Positions 1 through 5,539 of a stretch of DNA of 9,787 bases are shown here, piece after piece. The DNA is taken from positions 1 to 9,787 of the forward strand of contig RPYR01000065.1 in assembly GCA_008671285.1 (NCBI GenBank), in the 5' to 3' direction. Source of the stretch: Collinsella aerofaciens (lineage in GTDB: Bacteria; Actinomycetota; Coriobacteriia; Coriobacteriales; Coriobacteriaceae). Each line of letters opens with the position of its first letter. Position 1 is the first letter of the stretch. The translations under genes and the position numbers were made by a program. Under the pieces are notes generated by a model. The model was given only the letters and a program-made list of their open reading frames with translations. It made no database searches and was not told where the DNA came from.

Positions 1-73
1 CTACCTCGGTGTACGCATACGAAACATATGCGGCCGCCTCGTTGCCGTCCATAGACTTAAACTTACGCGCCAT
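1..73 (-). CDS. nifJ: Pyruvate:ferredoxin (flavodoxin) oxidoreductase, N-terminal 24 residues only
   Basis: The minus strand reads MARKFKSMDGNEAAAYVSYA and then YTEV before the window ends. This matches from memory the N-terminus of NifJ-type pyruvate:ferredoxin/flavodoxin oxidoreductase, whose family opens with a short basic stretch, then (S)MDGNEAAA and A(F/Y)TEV leading to the YPITPSS thiamine-diphosphate-domain motif (just outside the window). The enzyme oxidatively decarboxylates pyruvate to acetyl-CoA and CO2 in the cytoplasm and passes electrons to ferredoxin or flavodoxin, a central step in fermenting anaerobes. The ATG at 71-73 is preceded by a purine-rich GAGAGGAG ribosome site about 5-10 bases upstream, which fixes the start. 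It lies 374 bases downstream of the FHA gene and probably has its own promoter. Only about 2% of a protein of roughly 1,180 residues is visible, so the identity rests on the N-terminal signature. Confidence 0.85.
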   Translation of the reverse strand, partial: MARKFKSMDGNEAAAYVSYAYTEV

Positions 74-348
74 ATACCCCTCTCCTCTCATATAGGTATA
101 CAGGCCCCGGCGATCGCCGGGATGTTGGCGTGATGGGATTTACGCTGTTGCTTCCAATCATCTGGCAGGCAGGCTCAGCAGCAGGTACGTGGCGTGGAGA
201 GAAGACATGCCGAGGCGAGGGACAGCTGGTGCGCCCCACAGACCCGACCGCCCGTCTTGCACATGACCGAGCGCCGCAAAGGCCGCATGCCGGATGCTCC
301 CGGGCACGCCCCGGCGATGGGAAGCGCCCGCAACGGAAATCCGCATGC
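74..348 (-). other. Long GC-rich leader of nifJ, candidate structured 5' UTR
   Basis: No credible gene lies between the FHA gene stop (448) and the nifJ start (73); the short open frames here have no ribosome site or recognisable product. If the promoter proposed at 355-384 is used, the nifJ mRNA carries about 275 untranslated bases. The stretch is rich in self-complementary segments: a perfect 16-base palindrome at 106-121, two copies of CCGCATGC (283-290 and 341-348) and a 6-bp stem at 327-351. I compared it by eye with TPP, cobalamin, SAM, glycine, c-di-GMP riboswitches, 6S, SRP and RNase P RNAs and saw no convincing match. It may be a regulatory leader or simply spacer. Confidence 0.35.
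106..121. repeat. Perfect 16-bp palindrome upstream of nifJ
   Basis: CCCGGCGATCGCCGGG is fully self-complementary and ends 32 bases before the nifJ ATG. In RNA it can form a GC-rich stem just above the ribosome site. In DNA it would fit in the spacer upstream of a TATACC (minus strand, 95-100) that could act as a proximal -10, the usual place for a repressor site, although no good -35 accompanies it. No T-run follows, so it is not an intrinsic terminator. Confidence 0.5.
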
Positions 349-358
349 GGGTTTATTG
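327..358 (+). terminator. Terminator-shaped hairpin on the plus strand with no obvious upstream gene
   Basis: CCCGCA (327-332) pairs with TGCGGG (346-351), with an inner CGG/CCG, and is followed on the plus strand by TTTATTG. This would suit a weak intrinsic terminator for a plus-strand transcript, but no plus-strand gene precedes it. On the minus strand it overlaps the expected nifJ transcription start, so the symmetry may instead belong to that promoter or to the 5' end of the leader. Confidence 0.25.
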
Positions 359-384
359 TACCCCGCCGTTAAGTGTAATTTCGA
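355..384 (-). promoter_or_regulatory. Candidate nifJ promoter
   Basis: Reading the minus strand, TCGAAA (379-384, four of six matches to the -35 consensus) is followed after 18 bases by TACAAT (355-360, five of six matches to -10). The expected start is near 348. It is the best sigma-70-like pair I can find between the FHA gene and nifJ. It was found by eye and is not tested. Confidence 0.4.
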
Positions 385-399
385 CAAATATAGGCGGGT

Positions 400-415
400 G
401 GTAAAGGTTTACCTT
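400..415. repeat. Overlapping dyads upstream of the nifJ promoter
   Basis: GGTAAA-GG-TTTACC (400-413) and AAGGT-TT-ACCTT (404-415) are two overlapping inverted repeats in a locally AT-richer patch. They sit 16 or more bases upstream of the proposed -35 element, where activators commonly bind. No known regulator motif is recognised. Confidence 0.35.
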
Positions 416-447
416 GGATGACTGCCGGGATCATTTGGCAGGACTGG

Positions 448-1386
448 CTAGAGGGCACCGAAGAGGATGGCGTAGGTAGTGGATTCGCCGAGCTTGAGCT
501 CGTCGCCGGGATTGAGTTGGGCGGAACGGCCGGGCTCGACCTGAATGCAGACGCGCGTGACCCCGTTTACCACCACGGTTCCGTTGGTGGACGACAAGTC
601 CTCGACGTGCCAGATATTTTGAGCATCGCACCAGATATGGGCATGGCGGGCCGAGACATCGTCGCCGACGTCGGTAATATCGCCCTCACCAGTGGCCAGC
701 GCGCCAATCTCAACACCCTGCTCACTCGGCTGAATCCAGCGCGGGGCGCTCACGACAAAACTGTTTTGTACGCGCAGCAAGCCCAAGGGGTGCGCCGGGG
801 CGGGTTCGCGTTCGCTCGCAGTCAGCGACATGCCAAGCGAACGCGGCGTGGATGTGCCTCCGCCACAGGTCGCGTGTGCGTAGTCGATGGCATAGTTCAC
901 CGAGGACCGCACATCCGCCGAACAGCCGACGGCGACAAACAGCACCAGCACGGCCTCGGCGCGCTCGGCGGGCATGAGTTCCGCCGCTTGGGACAGGCGA
1001 TCGAGCGCGTTGCGATAGAGATTCGTGTCTTGGTGGCACTCTTCGAGCGCGCGTACCATCGGTTCACCTGCAGGACCGCACACCATATTGATCACAGCCG
1101 TGGAGTCCATGGGATTGCGCTGGCGCAGGGCCAGTTGCGACATAATACGCGCAGCCGAGGTACCGTATTCGGCAAAGTAGCGCTGCCGAAGCGTGCCGAC
1201 CGGCGCGCGAACGATAAAGCGGGAAACCCAAGAGCGATCGGCGGCTCGGCTCTGCGGGCTGCGGCCGTCGGCGAGCGGACGGGACGAAAGCACCAGGCCG
1301 CACAGCTCGATATGGCTCAGATGCGCCGCGCGCTTAAAGATGTCAAACATGGCCCCGCATGGGGTGAGCTCAACTTGAGATGCCAT
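448..1386 (-). CDS. FHA-domain protein, partner of the upstream Ser/Thr kinase
   Basis: The 312-residue protein has a C-terminal forkhead-associated domain at about residues 224-308. Its phosphothreonine-binding signatures are visible: SARHAHI (245-251), DLSSTNGT (263-270), a following VNG turn and LNPGDELKLG near the end. FHA domains bind phosphothreonine peptides, so this is probably a substrate or effector read out by the kinase encoded next to it. Residues 1-210 match nothing I recognise; they contain helical segments, a short hydrophobic patch near 144-155 and six scattered cysteines. I see no clear membrane anchor, so it is probably cytoplasmic. It is the last gene of the operon. Its ATG lies 3 bases after the kinase stop, and its ribosome site AAGGAGG is formed by the last codons of the kinase gene, so translation is likely coupled. 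No strong terminator follows it. Confidence 0.88.
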   Translation of the reverse strand: MASQVELTPCGAMFDIFKRAAHLSHIELCGLVLSSRPLADGRSPQSRAADRSWVSRFIVRAPVGTLRQRYFAEYGTSAARIMSQLALRQRNPMDSTAVINMVCGPAGEPMVRALEECHQDTNLYRNALDRLSQAAELMPAERAEAVLVLFVAVGCSADVRSSVNYAIDYAHATCGGGTSTPRSLGMSLTASEREPAPAHPLGLLRVQNSFVVSAPRWIQPSEQGVEIGALATGEGDITDVGDDVSARHAHIWCDAQNIWHVEDLSSTNGTVVVNGVTRVCIQVEPGRSAQLNPGDELKLGESTTYAILFGAL

Positions 1387-1389
1387 GAC

Positions 1390-3234
1390 CTAGGCCTCCT
1401 TGGTCGTAGAAATAGAATCGGACGATACTTCGACAGGTCCGCCAAAAGTACGGGCAGCTGCGGCTCCACCGGCAAGCGGAGTCGCCATCTGGGCTTTTGT
1501 GCGTCGCGGTGCCGAAACGGGAAGTTCAAAGGCAAAGCCCATCGCAAGCAAAAACCACGTAAGCGTATAGGTTGCAACCAGAGCGGCAACAAGGCCGCCC
1601 ATCACGGCGCGTTGGGAAAATACGCTACATGCAGCCACAACCAGCACCGGAACCTCGCAGGCAGAAAGCGCAAGCACACCCTGCAGGAACCCCGAGCGCC
1701 GATCACGCGCAAGTGCCCCCTCGGCAACGCCGGCTATGCCTGGCAGCGCCAACGCCAGTGCGGCAATAATACCCGGTAGCGACCCAGACCACACGAGCGA
1801 TCCCAAAGTCGCCGTCACGCGAGCGCCCGACGCCAGCAGCGCGGCCGAAACCACGACCACAGCCCAAACCACGCCACAGACGACCGTCGCGCCGACCATC
1901 AGCGCGCGACGAACCGCGCGGCCGGACGCATCCATGGGGCACGGCGTGAGCGGCTCGCCGCGGAGCGAACGACCGACATTTTGCGCATAGTGGTCACAAA
2001 ACGCCGAGAGCGCCGCCTCGACCGCCGCCGGCTCGGGACGATCTTTTTGATGGCTGGACAGACAGGCCGTCACCACGTCGAACAGCTGGGCATCGACAAA
2101 CGCCAGCGCATCGCGCAGCTCTTCGGAATCCGGCTCAAGCCCCAGCTGCTGGGCCTGCTCGGCCGCGGCGAGCGCCACATCGGGCTCACGACGAAGCAGC
2201 TGAGTCAAATCACAACCGGGCGCATGGGCACCAATGGGATAGTCGGGCCGCGTGTCCATCTTGAGACGGTAGGGGCTCGCGATGTCGCGCGTCTTTTTGC
2301 GCGAACCCGAGGTGCCCGAAGTGCTCGGCGCGGCTTCGTATGGCGCGACGCCGGCAATGAGCTCGTAAACCGTGCTTGCCGCGGCATAGACGTCGATCGC
2401 CGGCGACATACGCAAAGCGCGCAGATCGGGAATATCGTCGGTGAGCATCTCGGGCGGGGCATAGGCAACCGTCGCGCGACGCAGCGTGGCATAACGCTCC
2501 GTAAACGACGCCTTGCCGCCGGTACCGGCCACAGCCGACGCAGGCTCGAGCGCCAGCGACGAGCCAAAGTCGATCAGGCACAGGTCAAAGGTGTCCTCGG
2601 CAAGCTGCCGGTCAAGCGGTAGACGCGCCGTGCGCACCATAATATTAGCGGGCGAGATATCGCGATGGACAAAGCCCTCGCCCACCAGGCTCATACGGCA
2701 GAGCAGATCGAACAGGTCGCGACCCAGACGCGCCGCCACAAGCGGCGACAGGCGTCCGGCATCGTCCACGGCGAGTCGCGAACGCAAGCGGGTAAGCGTC
2801 TCGCCCTCGACCCATTCCATGACAATTGCAGGCACACCGTCGACCTCGCCCCAGCCATAGAGGCGGGGAAAGCCCTTAAGGCCCGAAAGGGCGCGATGGC
2901 ATTCGTATTCCTCGCGAAACGCCGCCTTGAACTTGGCGACCAGCGCCTCGTGAGCGGTATCGTCGTCGAACTCATCGCGCGCCGGCAAGATGAGCTGCTT
3001 GAGTGCCACGGCCTCGCCTTGGGCGTTGACGGCACGCGTCACGCGGCCGATACCGCCACGGCGCATGGTGGCATCGTCGGCAAACAGCATCGTAAAACGA
3101 CGCAGATAGGCAGGCAGTTCGTCCTGACCGAGCGCAATGGCCGGCTCAAACCCGTCGACACGCGCCAGGCGCAGGCCGACCATGGGATCGCGACCGAGCG
3201 ATTGTGGTGTGGTGGATGCAAGATCGGTCATCAT
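1390..3234 (-). CDS. Membrane Ser/Thr protein kinase (Hanks type)
   Basis: The 614-residue protein has an N-terminal eukaryotic-like kinase domain. Visible motifs are a glycine loop RGGIGRV (59-65), the ATP-anchoring lysine in VALK (K79), catalytic loop HRDISPANI (H190, D192, N197), DFG (222-224), an activation segment with several Thr/Ser, and APPEM (259-263) in place of APE. It should therefore be catalytically competent. The usual lysine two residues after the catalytic Asp is Ser here. A region of about 110 residues containing a Ser/Lys-rich insert follows. Four hydrophobic segments (about 444-468, 477-500, 515-538, 546-568) then anchor the protein, with almost no extracellular domain and no PASTA repeats. 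It would phosphorylate Ser/Thr on partners, plausibly the FHA protein encoded next. The ATG overlaps the upstream stop (ATGA, 4 bases) and has no good ribosome site, which suggests translational coupling; a second ATG follows directly. Confidence 0.93.
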   Translation of the reverse strand: MMTDLASTTPQSLGRDPMVGLRLARVDGFEPAIALGQDELPAYLRRFTMLFADDATMRRGGIGRVTRAVNAQGEAVALKQLILPARDEFDDDTAHEALVAKFKAAFREEYECHRALSGLKGFPRLYGWGEVDGVPAIVMEWVEGETLTRLRSRLAVDDAGRLSPLVAARLGRDLFDLLCRMSLVGEGFVHRDISPANIMVRTARLPLDRQLAEDTFDLCLIDFGSSLALEPASAVAGTGGKASFTERYATLRRATVAYAPPEMLTDDIPDLRALRMSPAIDVYAAASTVYELIAGVAPYEAAPSTSGTSGSRKKTRDIASPYRLKMDTRPDYPIGAHAPGCDLTQLLRREPDVALAAAEQAQQLGLEPDSEELRDALAFVDAQLFDVVTACLSSHQKDRPEPAAVEAALSAFCDHYAQNVGRSLRGEPLTPCPMDASGRAVRRALMVGATVVCGVVWAVVVVSAALLASGARVTATLGSLVWSGSLPGIIAALALALPGIAGVAEGALARDRRSGFLQGVLALSACEVPVLVVAACSVFSQRAVMGGLVAALVATYTLTWFLLAMGFAFELPVSAPRRTKAQMATPLAGGAAAARTFGGPVEVSSDSISTTKEA

Positions 3235-4136
3235 AGGGCAAGCGCCGCCACGTTATTGTTGAAGTTGCCGAGCGCGACGTCATCATCGCCGTAATGGCCG
3301 ACCCATTGACATAGGTTGGTGTAACAGCCCCACAGATTGGCATACTGCTGATACCACTTTGACCGGGGCGAGAATGTCTGACGACCGAACTCGGCTCGAA
3401 TGACAAACATCTCCCCGACCAGGCTGTCGCACGGTCTGGGATCTCCCGTAGAGTTATAGGTCGAGACCACGTCATTGGCACGAGAAACATAGCCGTCGAG
3501 CATGTTGTACTTGGTCACAAGCCAACTGTGAATGCTCTCTTCCTCAGCAGCGGAAAGGCCACCGGAGTTTGCATCGTTGTCAGTGTTGCCGCCCATCGAG
3601 CCGCCGTTTCCAGACCCTCCGGTAGAGGAACCCGCCCCAGAGCCGCCGCCCGAACTCGATGAATCCGAGCCGGAGCCAGAATTATCCGAGCTACCGGGCT
3701 TTCCGGACTGCTGGGCGTCCTGCTCCTTTTGCTGCTCGACCTTATTCACCGTTGCCGCCACGCTATTGTTGGACAATCGATCGATGATCTTGGTGTTGGT
3801 GAGCACGATGGTTTTGCCATTGGCAAGCGTGACTTCGTTGTCCGGGGCCTCGGCGCCGTCCGCATCGTCGGTGCCAAACACAATATGCCCGACCACACTT
3901 GCCCAAGCATATCCAGTCGTGGTGCCCAGATCGCTTTTGACCTCATGCCCCACGCGCGGTTCGCGTGCGGCATGCGCCTGCATCATGGACGGCACGGTCA
4001 TGCCATAGGCAGAAACGCCAGCTATGACCAGCACCAGCGAGCACGATAGCAGTGCGTACGCCCGCGGCGCCAAGCCCAGTCGGCGTCGTATGCGCACCGC
4101 GGCGCCGCGCTTTGTCTGAGTGCCACCGGGCCGCAT
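3231..4136 (-). CDS. Membrane-anchored exported protein with Ser/Gly linker, first gene of kinase operon
   Basis: I do not recognise this 301-residue protein. A basic N-terminus (residues 8-25) is followed by one hydrophobic segment (about 27-49), which suggests a signal anchor with the rest outside the cell. Residues 60-140 form a small soluble region. Residues 143-195 are a Ser/Gly/Asn linker of low complexity. Residues 196-301 form a C-terminal domain with aromatic residues and three cysteines (C236, C271, C276; the last two as CYTNLC). This layout resembles a tethered extracellular sensor or binding domain. It overlaps the kinase gene by 4 bases, so the two are probably made together. I chose the ATG at 4136 because GGAGGAG lies 6 bases upstream; an in-frame ATG at 4193 directly after a -10 element could give a leaderless form 19 residues longer. 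Function is unknown; a role as input domain for the kinase is inference. Confidence 0.8.
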   Translation of the reverse strand: MRPGGTQTKRGAAVRIRRRLGLAPRAYALLSCSLVLVIAGVSAYGMTVPSMMQAHAAREPRVGHEVKSDLGTTTGYAWASVVGHIVFGTDDADGAEAPDNEVTLANGKTIVLTNTKIIDRLSNNSVAATVNKVEQQKEQDAQQSGKPGSSDNSGSGSDSSSSGGGSGAGSSTGGSGNGGSMGGNTDNDANSGGLSAAEEESIHSWLVTKYNMLDGYVSRANDVVSTYNSTGDPRPCDSLVGEMFVIRAEFGRQTFSPRSKWYQQYANLWGCYTNLCQWVGHYGDDDVALGNFNNNVAALAL

Positions 4137-4151
4137 GCGTTCTCCTCCAAC

Positions 4152-4176
4152 AAAAACACGCCGCTCGGGAGCGGCG
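4152..4176 (-). terminator. Terminator-shaped hairpin in the leader of the kinase operon (possible attenuator)
   Basis: On the minus strand CGCCGCTC-CC-GAGCGGCG (4159-4176) forms an 8-bp GC stem followed by TGTTTTTG. It has the form of an intrinsic terminator but sits between the promoter and the ribosome site GGAGGAG of the first operon gene. It could end a short transcript or act as an attenuator. It is unlikely to serve only recR, because the recR stop is about 200 bases upstream and a promoter lies between. Confidence 0.5.
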
Positions 4177-4198
4177 CATTCATTCGAATCCATATTTG

Positions 4199-4229
4199 AG
4201 TGTATCAGCGAACCAAAAAGGTTGCGCAA
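4199..4229 (-). promoter_or_regulatory. Candidate extended -10 promoter of the kinase operon
   Basis: The minus strand carries TGATACACT (4199-4207), an extended -10 (TGn plus TACACT). A weak TTGCGC lies 19 bases upstream (4224-4229), inside a perfect palindrome. The expected start is at about 4192-4193, on or next to the in-frame ATG at 4193, which would make a leaderless transcript. Confidence 0.45.
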
Positions 4230-4230
4230 C
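4221..4230. repeat. Palindrome GTTGCGCAAC over the kinase-operon -35 region
   Basis: A perfect 10-bp palindrome overlaps the place where the -35 element would lie. A close relative of the same core occurs at 4291-4306. The position suits a repressor or activator site. The cognate regulator is unknown. Confidence 0.4.
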
Positions 4231-4290
4231 GAATGGACAAATTAAGGATGCGAGCGGAAGCGTCCATGCGATAAGCGGATACGAAGCATC

Positions 4291-4306
4291 TTTGTTGCAC
4301 AACAAA
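4291..4306. repeat. Dyad TTTGTTG-CA-CAACAAA between recR and the kinase operon
   Basis: Seven-base arms flank a 2-base centre. The inner core GTTGCACAAC differs from the palindrome at 4221-4230 by one base, and the two centres are 73 bp apart, about seven helical turns. A pair of operator sites for one dimeric regulator is a reasonable reading. Confidence 0.4.
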
Positions 4307-4315
4307 CTCACAGTG

Positions 4316-4343
4316 GCACGGGGAAATTATGACTACCCCGTGC
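4316..4343 (-). terminator. Hairpin downstream of recR, possible terminator
   Basis: GCACGGGG and CCCCGTGC form a perfect 8-bp stem around a 12-base AT-rich loop, 38 bases after the recR stop. No T-run follows directly; a TTTGTTG appears about ten bases later. It may be a weak or factor-dependent terminator or an mRNA 3'-end stabiliser for ybaB-recR. Confidence 0.4.
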
Positions 4344-4381
4344 GTCGCGAGGAAAACATACGGCAGGAGCAGGCTCGCCAC

Positions 4382-4978
4382 CTAAATCGCGCGGCGGGCC
4401 TCGATGGCGCGGCCAAGCGTAAGCTCGTCGGCATACTCCAAGTCGCCGCCCACGGGAAGGCCGCTTGCCAGACGCGACACCTCGACGCCCAACGGCTTGA
4501 TGGTACGGGCCAGATAGCTCGCCGTGGTCTCGCCCTCAATATTGGGGTTGGTGGCGATGATGACCTCGTGGATGTCCTCGTGGCCCAAGCGTGCCAGCAG
4601 CTCTCGAATGTGCAGCTGCTCGGGGCCAATCTTGTCCATGGGGCTGATCACGCCGCCCAATACGTGGTAGAGGCCGTGGTAGCTGCCCGTGCGCTCGATC
4701 GCCTGGACATCGCGCGGCTCGCCCACCACGCAAATGCGAGTGGTATCGCGCATCGGGTCCTGGCAGATGGAGCACTCGTCGGCCGTGGCGTAGTTAAAGC
4801 AGCGGCTGCAAAAGTGGACCTCCTGCTTGACCTCCAGGATGGCCTCGGCCAGGCGGCGCGCCTCCTCGGCGTCGGCCTCCAACAGGTAATAGGCGATGCG
4901 CTGGGCCGACTTGGGACCAATGCCCGGCAGACGGCCCAGCTCATCGAGCAGTTTTTGCAGACTGTGGTTGGCACTCAT
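4382..4978 (-). CDS. recR: Recombination mediator protein RecR
   Basis: The 198-residue length is standard for RecR. A helix-hairpin-helix (about residues 8-30, [16 protein letters not shown]) is followed by a four-cysteine zinc site (C57, C60, C69, C72) and a Toprim domain (about 80-175) with the CVVGEP start and the acidic patch ATNPNIEGE. The C-terminal [17 protein letters not shown] signature is intact. RecR forms a ring-like clamp with RecO (and RecF) that loads RecA onto SSB-coated single-stranded DNA at gaps. It follows ybaB with a 13-base gap, so the two are cotranscribed. The start has only a poor ribosome site (GACACG), and coupling to ybaB translation is likely. A gene of other function normally does not part this pair from dnaX, but here dnaX lies beyond a plus-strand gene. 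Confidence 0.97.
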   Translation of the reverse strand: MSANHSLQKLLDELGRLPGIGPKSAQRIAYYLLEADAEEARRLAEAILEVKQEVHFCSRCFNYATADECSICQDPMRDTTRICVVGEPRDVQAIERTGSYHGLYHVLGGVISPMDKIGPEQLHIRELLARLGHEDIHEVIIATNPNIEGETTASYLARTIKPLGVEVSRLASGLPVGGDLEYADELTLGRAIEARRAI

Positions 4979-4991
4979 ATATATGCGTGTC

Positions 4992-5312
4992 TTAGAACGG
5001 CATGCCCGGGATGTTGAGGCCGCCGGTGATGGCGCCCATCTGCTTGTTGGCGAGCTCGTTGACGCCGCGGACGGCCTCGTTGACGGCAGCCATGATCATA
5101 TCCTGCAGCATATCGACGTCCTCGGGATCGAGCGCATCGGGATTGATGGTGAGGTTGACGAGCTCCATCTCGCCGTTAACGGTCACCTTGACCATGCCGC
5201 CGCCGGCAGAGGCGTCGACGGTCTGGGACTTGAGGTTCTCCTGCGCGGCGGCAAGCTGCTCCTGCATCTTGCGAGCCTGCTTCATCATCTGCTGCATGTT
5301 CATACCGGCCAT
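4992..5312 (-). CDS. ybaB: YbaB/EbfC family nucleoid-associated protein
   Basis: The 106-residue protein begins with [20 protein letters not shown], the Met/Gln-rich helix typical of YbaB/EbfC. A central [18 protein letters not shown] sheet and a C-terminal helix follow, ending NIPGMPF. Family members are small dimers that bind DNA and coat the chromosome; the gene is nearly always beside recR and usually dnaX. The start is supported by AAAGGAG 6 bases upstream. A perfect 14-bp palindrome sits directly before this ribosome site and may affect translation. The gene leads the two-gene ybaB-recR operon in this window. Confidence 0.95.
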   Translation of the reverse strand: MAGMNMQQMMKQARKMQEQLAAAQENLKSQTVDASAGGGMVKVTVNGEMELVNLTINPDALDPEDVDMLQDMIMAAVNEAVRGVNELANKQMGAITGGLNIPGMPF

Positions 5313-5325
5313 GATGGCTCCTTTA

Positions 5326-5339
5326 CGTGCGGCCGCACG
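5326..5339. repeat. Palindrome CGTGCGGCCGCACG at the ybaB ribosome site
   Basis: A perfect 14-bp palindrome ends one base before the AAAGGAG of ybaB on the minus strand. In the mRNA it can form a 5-bp GC stem with a GGCC loop abutting the ribosome site. In DNA it could be a protein site within the transcribed leader. Confidence 0.45.
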
Positions 5340-5387
5340 CCGAGCTGCAAGGGCAGCCGGAGCACGGCGGGACTTTCAAACTCAAAA

Positions 5388-5396
5388 ATCGTACCA
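5388..5396 (-). promoter_or_regulatory. Candidate extended -10 promoter of ybaB-recR
   Basis: The minus strand reads TGGTACGAT, an extended -10 with TACGAT (four to five matches to consensus) and the upstream TG. No good -35 is seen. It would give a leader of about 70 bases containing the palindrome at 5326-5339. Confidence 0.4.
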
Positions 5397-5474
5397 CGGC
5401 GCGAGGCCAGCGAGCGGGGCGGACGTGTTACCTCAGTCGATATACATGTCCTCCAATACAAACCGCACTCAAAG

Positions 5475-5509
5475 ATTATGCAAGGTCGAATTATGCAAGG
5501 TTGCATAAT
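5475..5509. repeat. Three TTATGCAA half-sites: a 15-bp-period direct repeat plus an inverted copy
   Basis: ATTATGCAAGGT occurs at 5475-5486 and again at 5490-5501, and the second copy forms a perfect dyad ATTATGCAA-GG-TTGCATAAT (5490-5509). The arrangement of two forward and one reverse half-sites in an AT-rich island of a GC-rich genome is typical of a binding array for a dimeric regulator. It lies in the divergent region between ybaB (minus) and the 157-residue gene (plus), about 95-130 bases upstream of either proposed -10. Confidence 0.6.
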
Positions 5510-5539
5510 ATCGCACACTCAATCTAGTAGAGCCGAATC

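Noticed and set aside
422..441. CTGCC/GGCAG stem after the FHA gene as operon terminator
   Set aside because: The stem is only 5 bp with a 10-base loop and no T-run on the minus strand; too weak to call.
74..447. Cobalamin or TPP riboswitch, 6S, SRP or RNase P RNA upstream of nifJ
   Set aside because: Short resemblances (GGGAAG next to GCCCGCAAC on the plus strand; AACAGCGTAAAT on the minus strand) lack the other conserved boxes in the right order.
418..1779. A 453-codon open frame on the plus strand
   Set aside because: It runs antisense across the FHA and kinase genes, whose domains are unambiguous. Its translation is Arg/Gly/His-rich and matches nothing, as expected from codon bias in a GC-rich genome.
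2665..3294. A 209-codon plus-strand open frame over the kinase gene
   Set aside because: It is an antisense shadow of the kinase domain, with no ribosome site or recognisable domain.
4137..4229. Start of the first operon protein at 4229 (332 residues)
   Set aside because: That ATG lies upstream of the candidate -10 element and has no ribosome site. Starts at 4136 (good ribosome site) or 4193 (possible leaderless) fit better.
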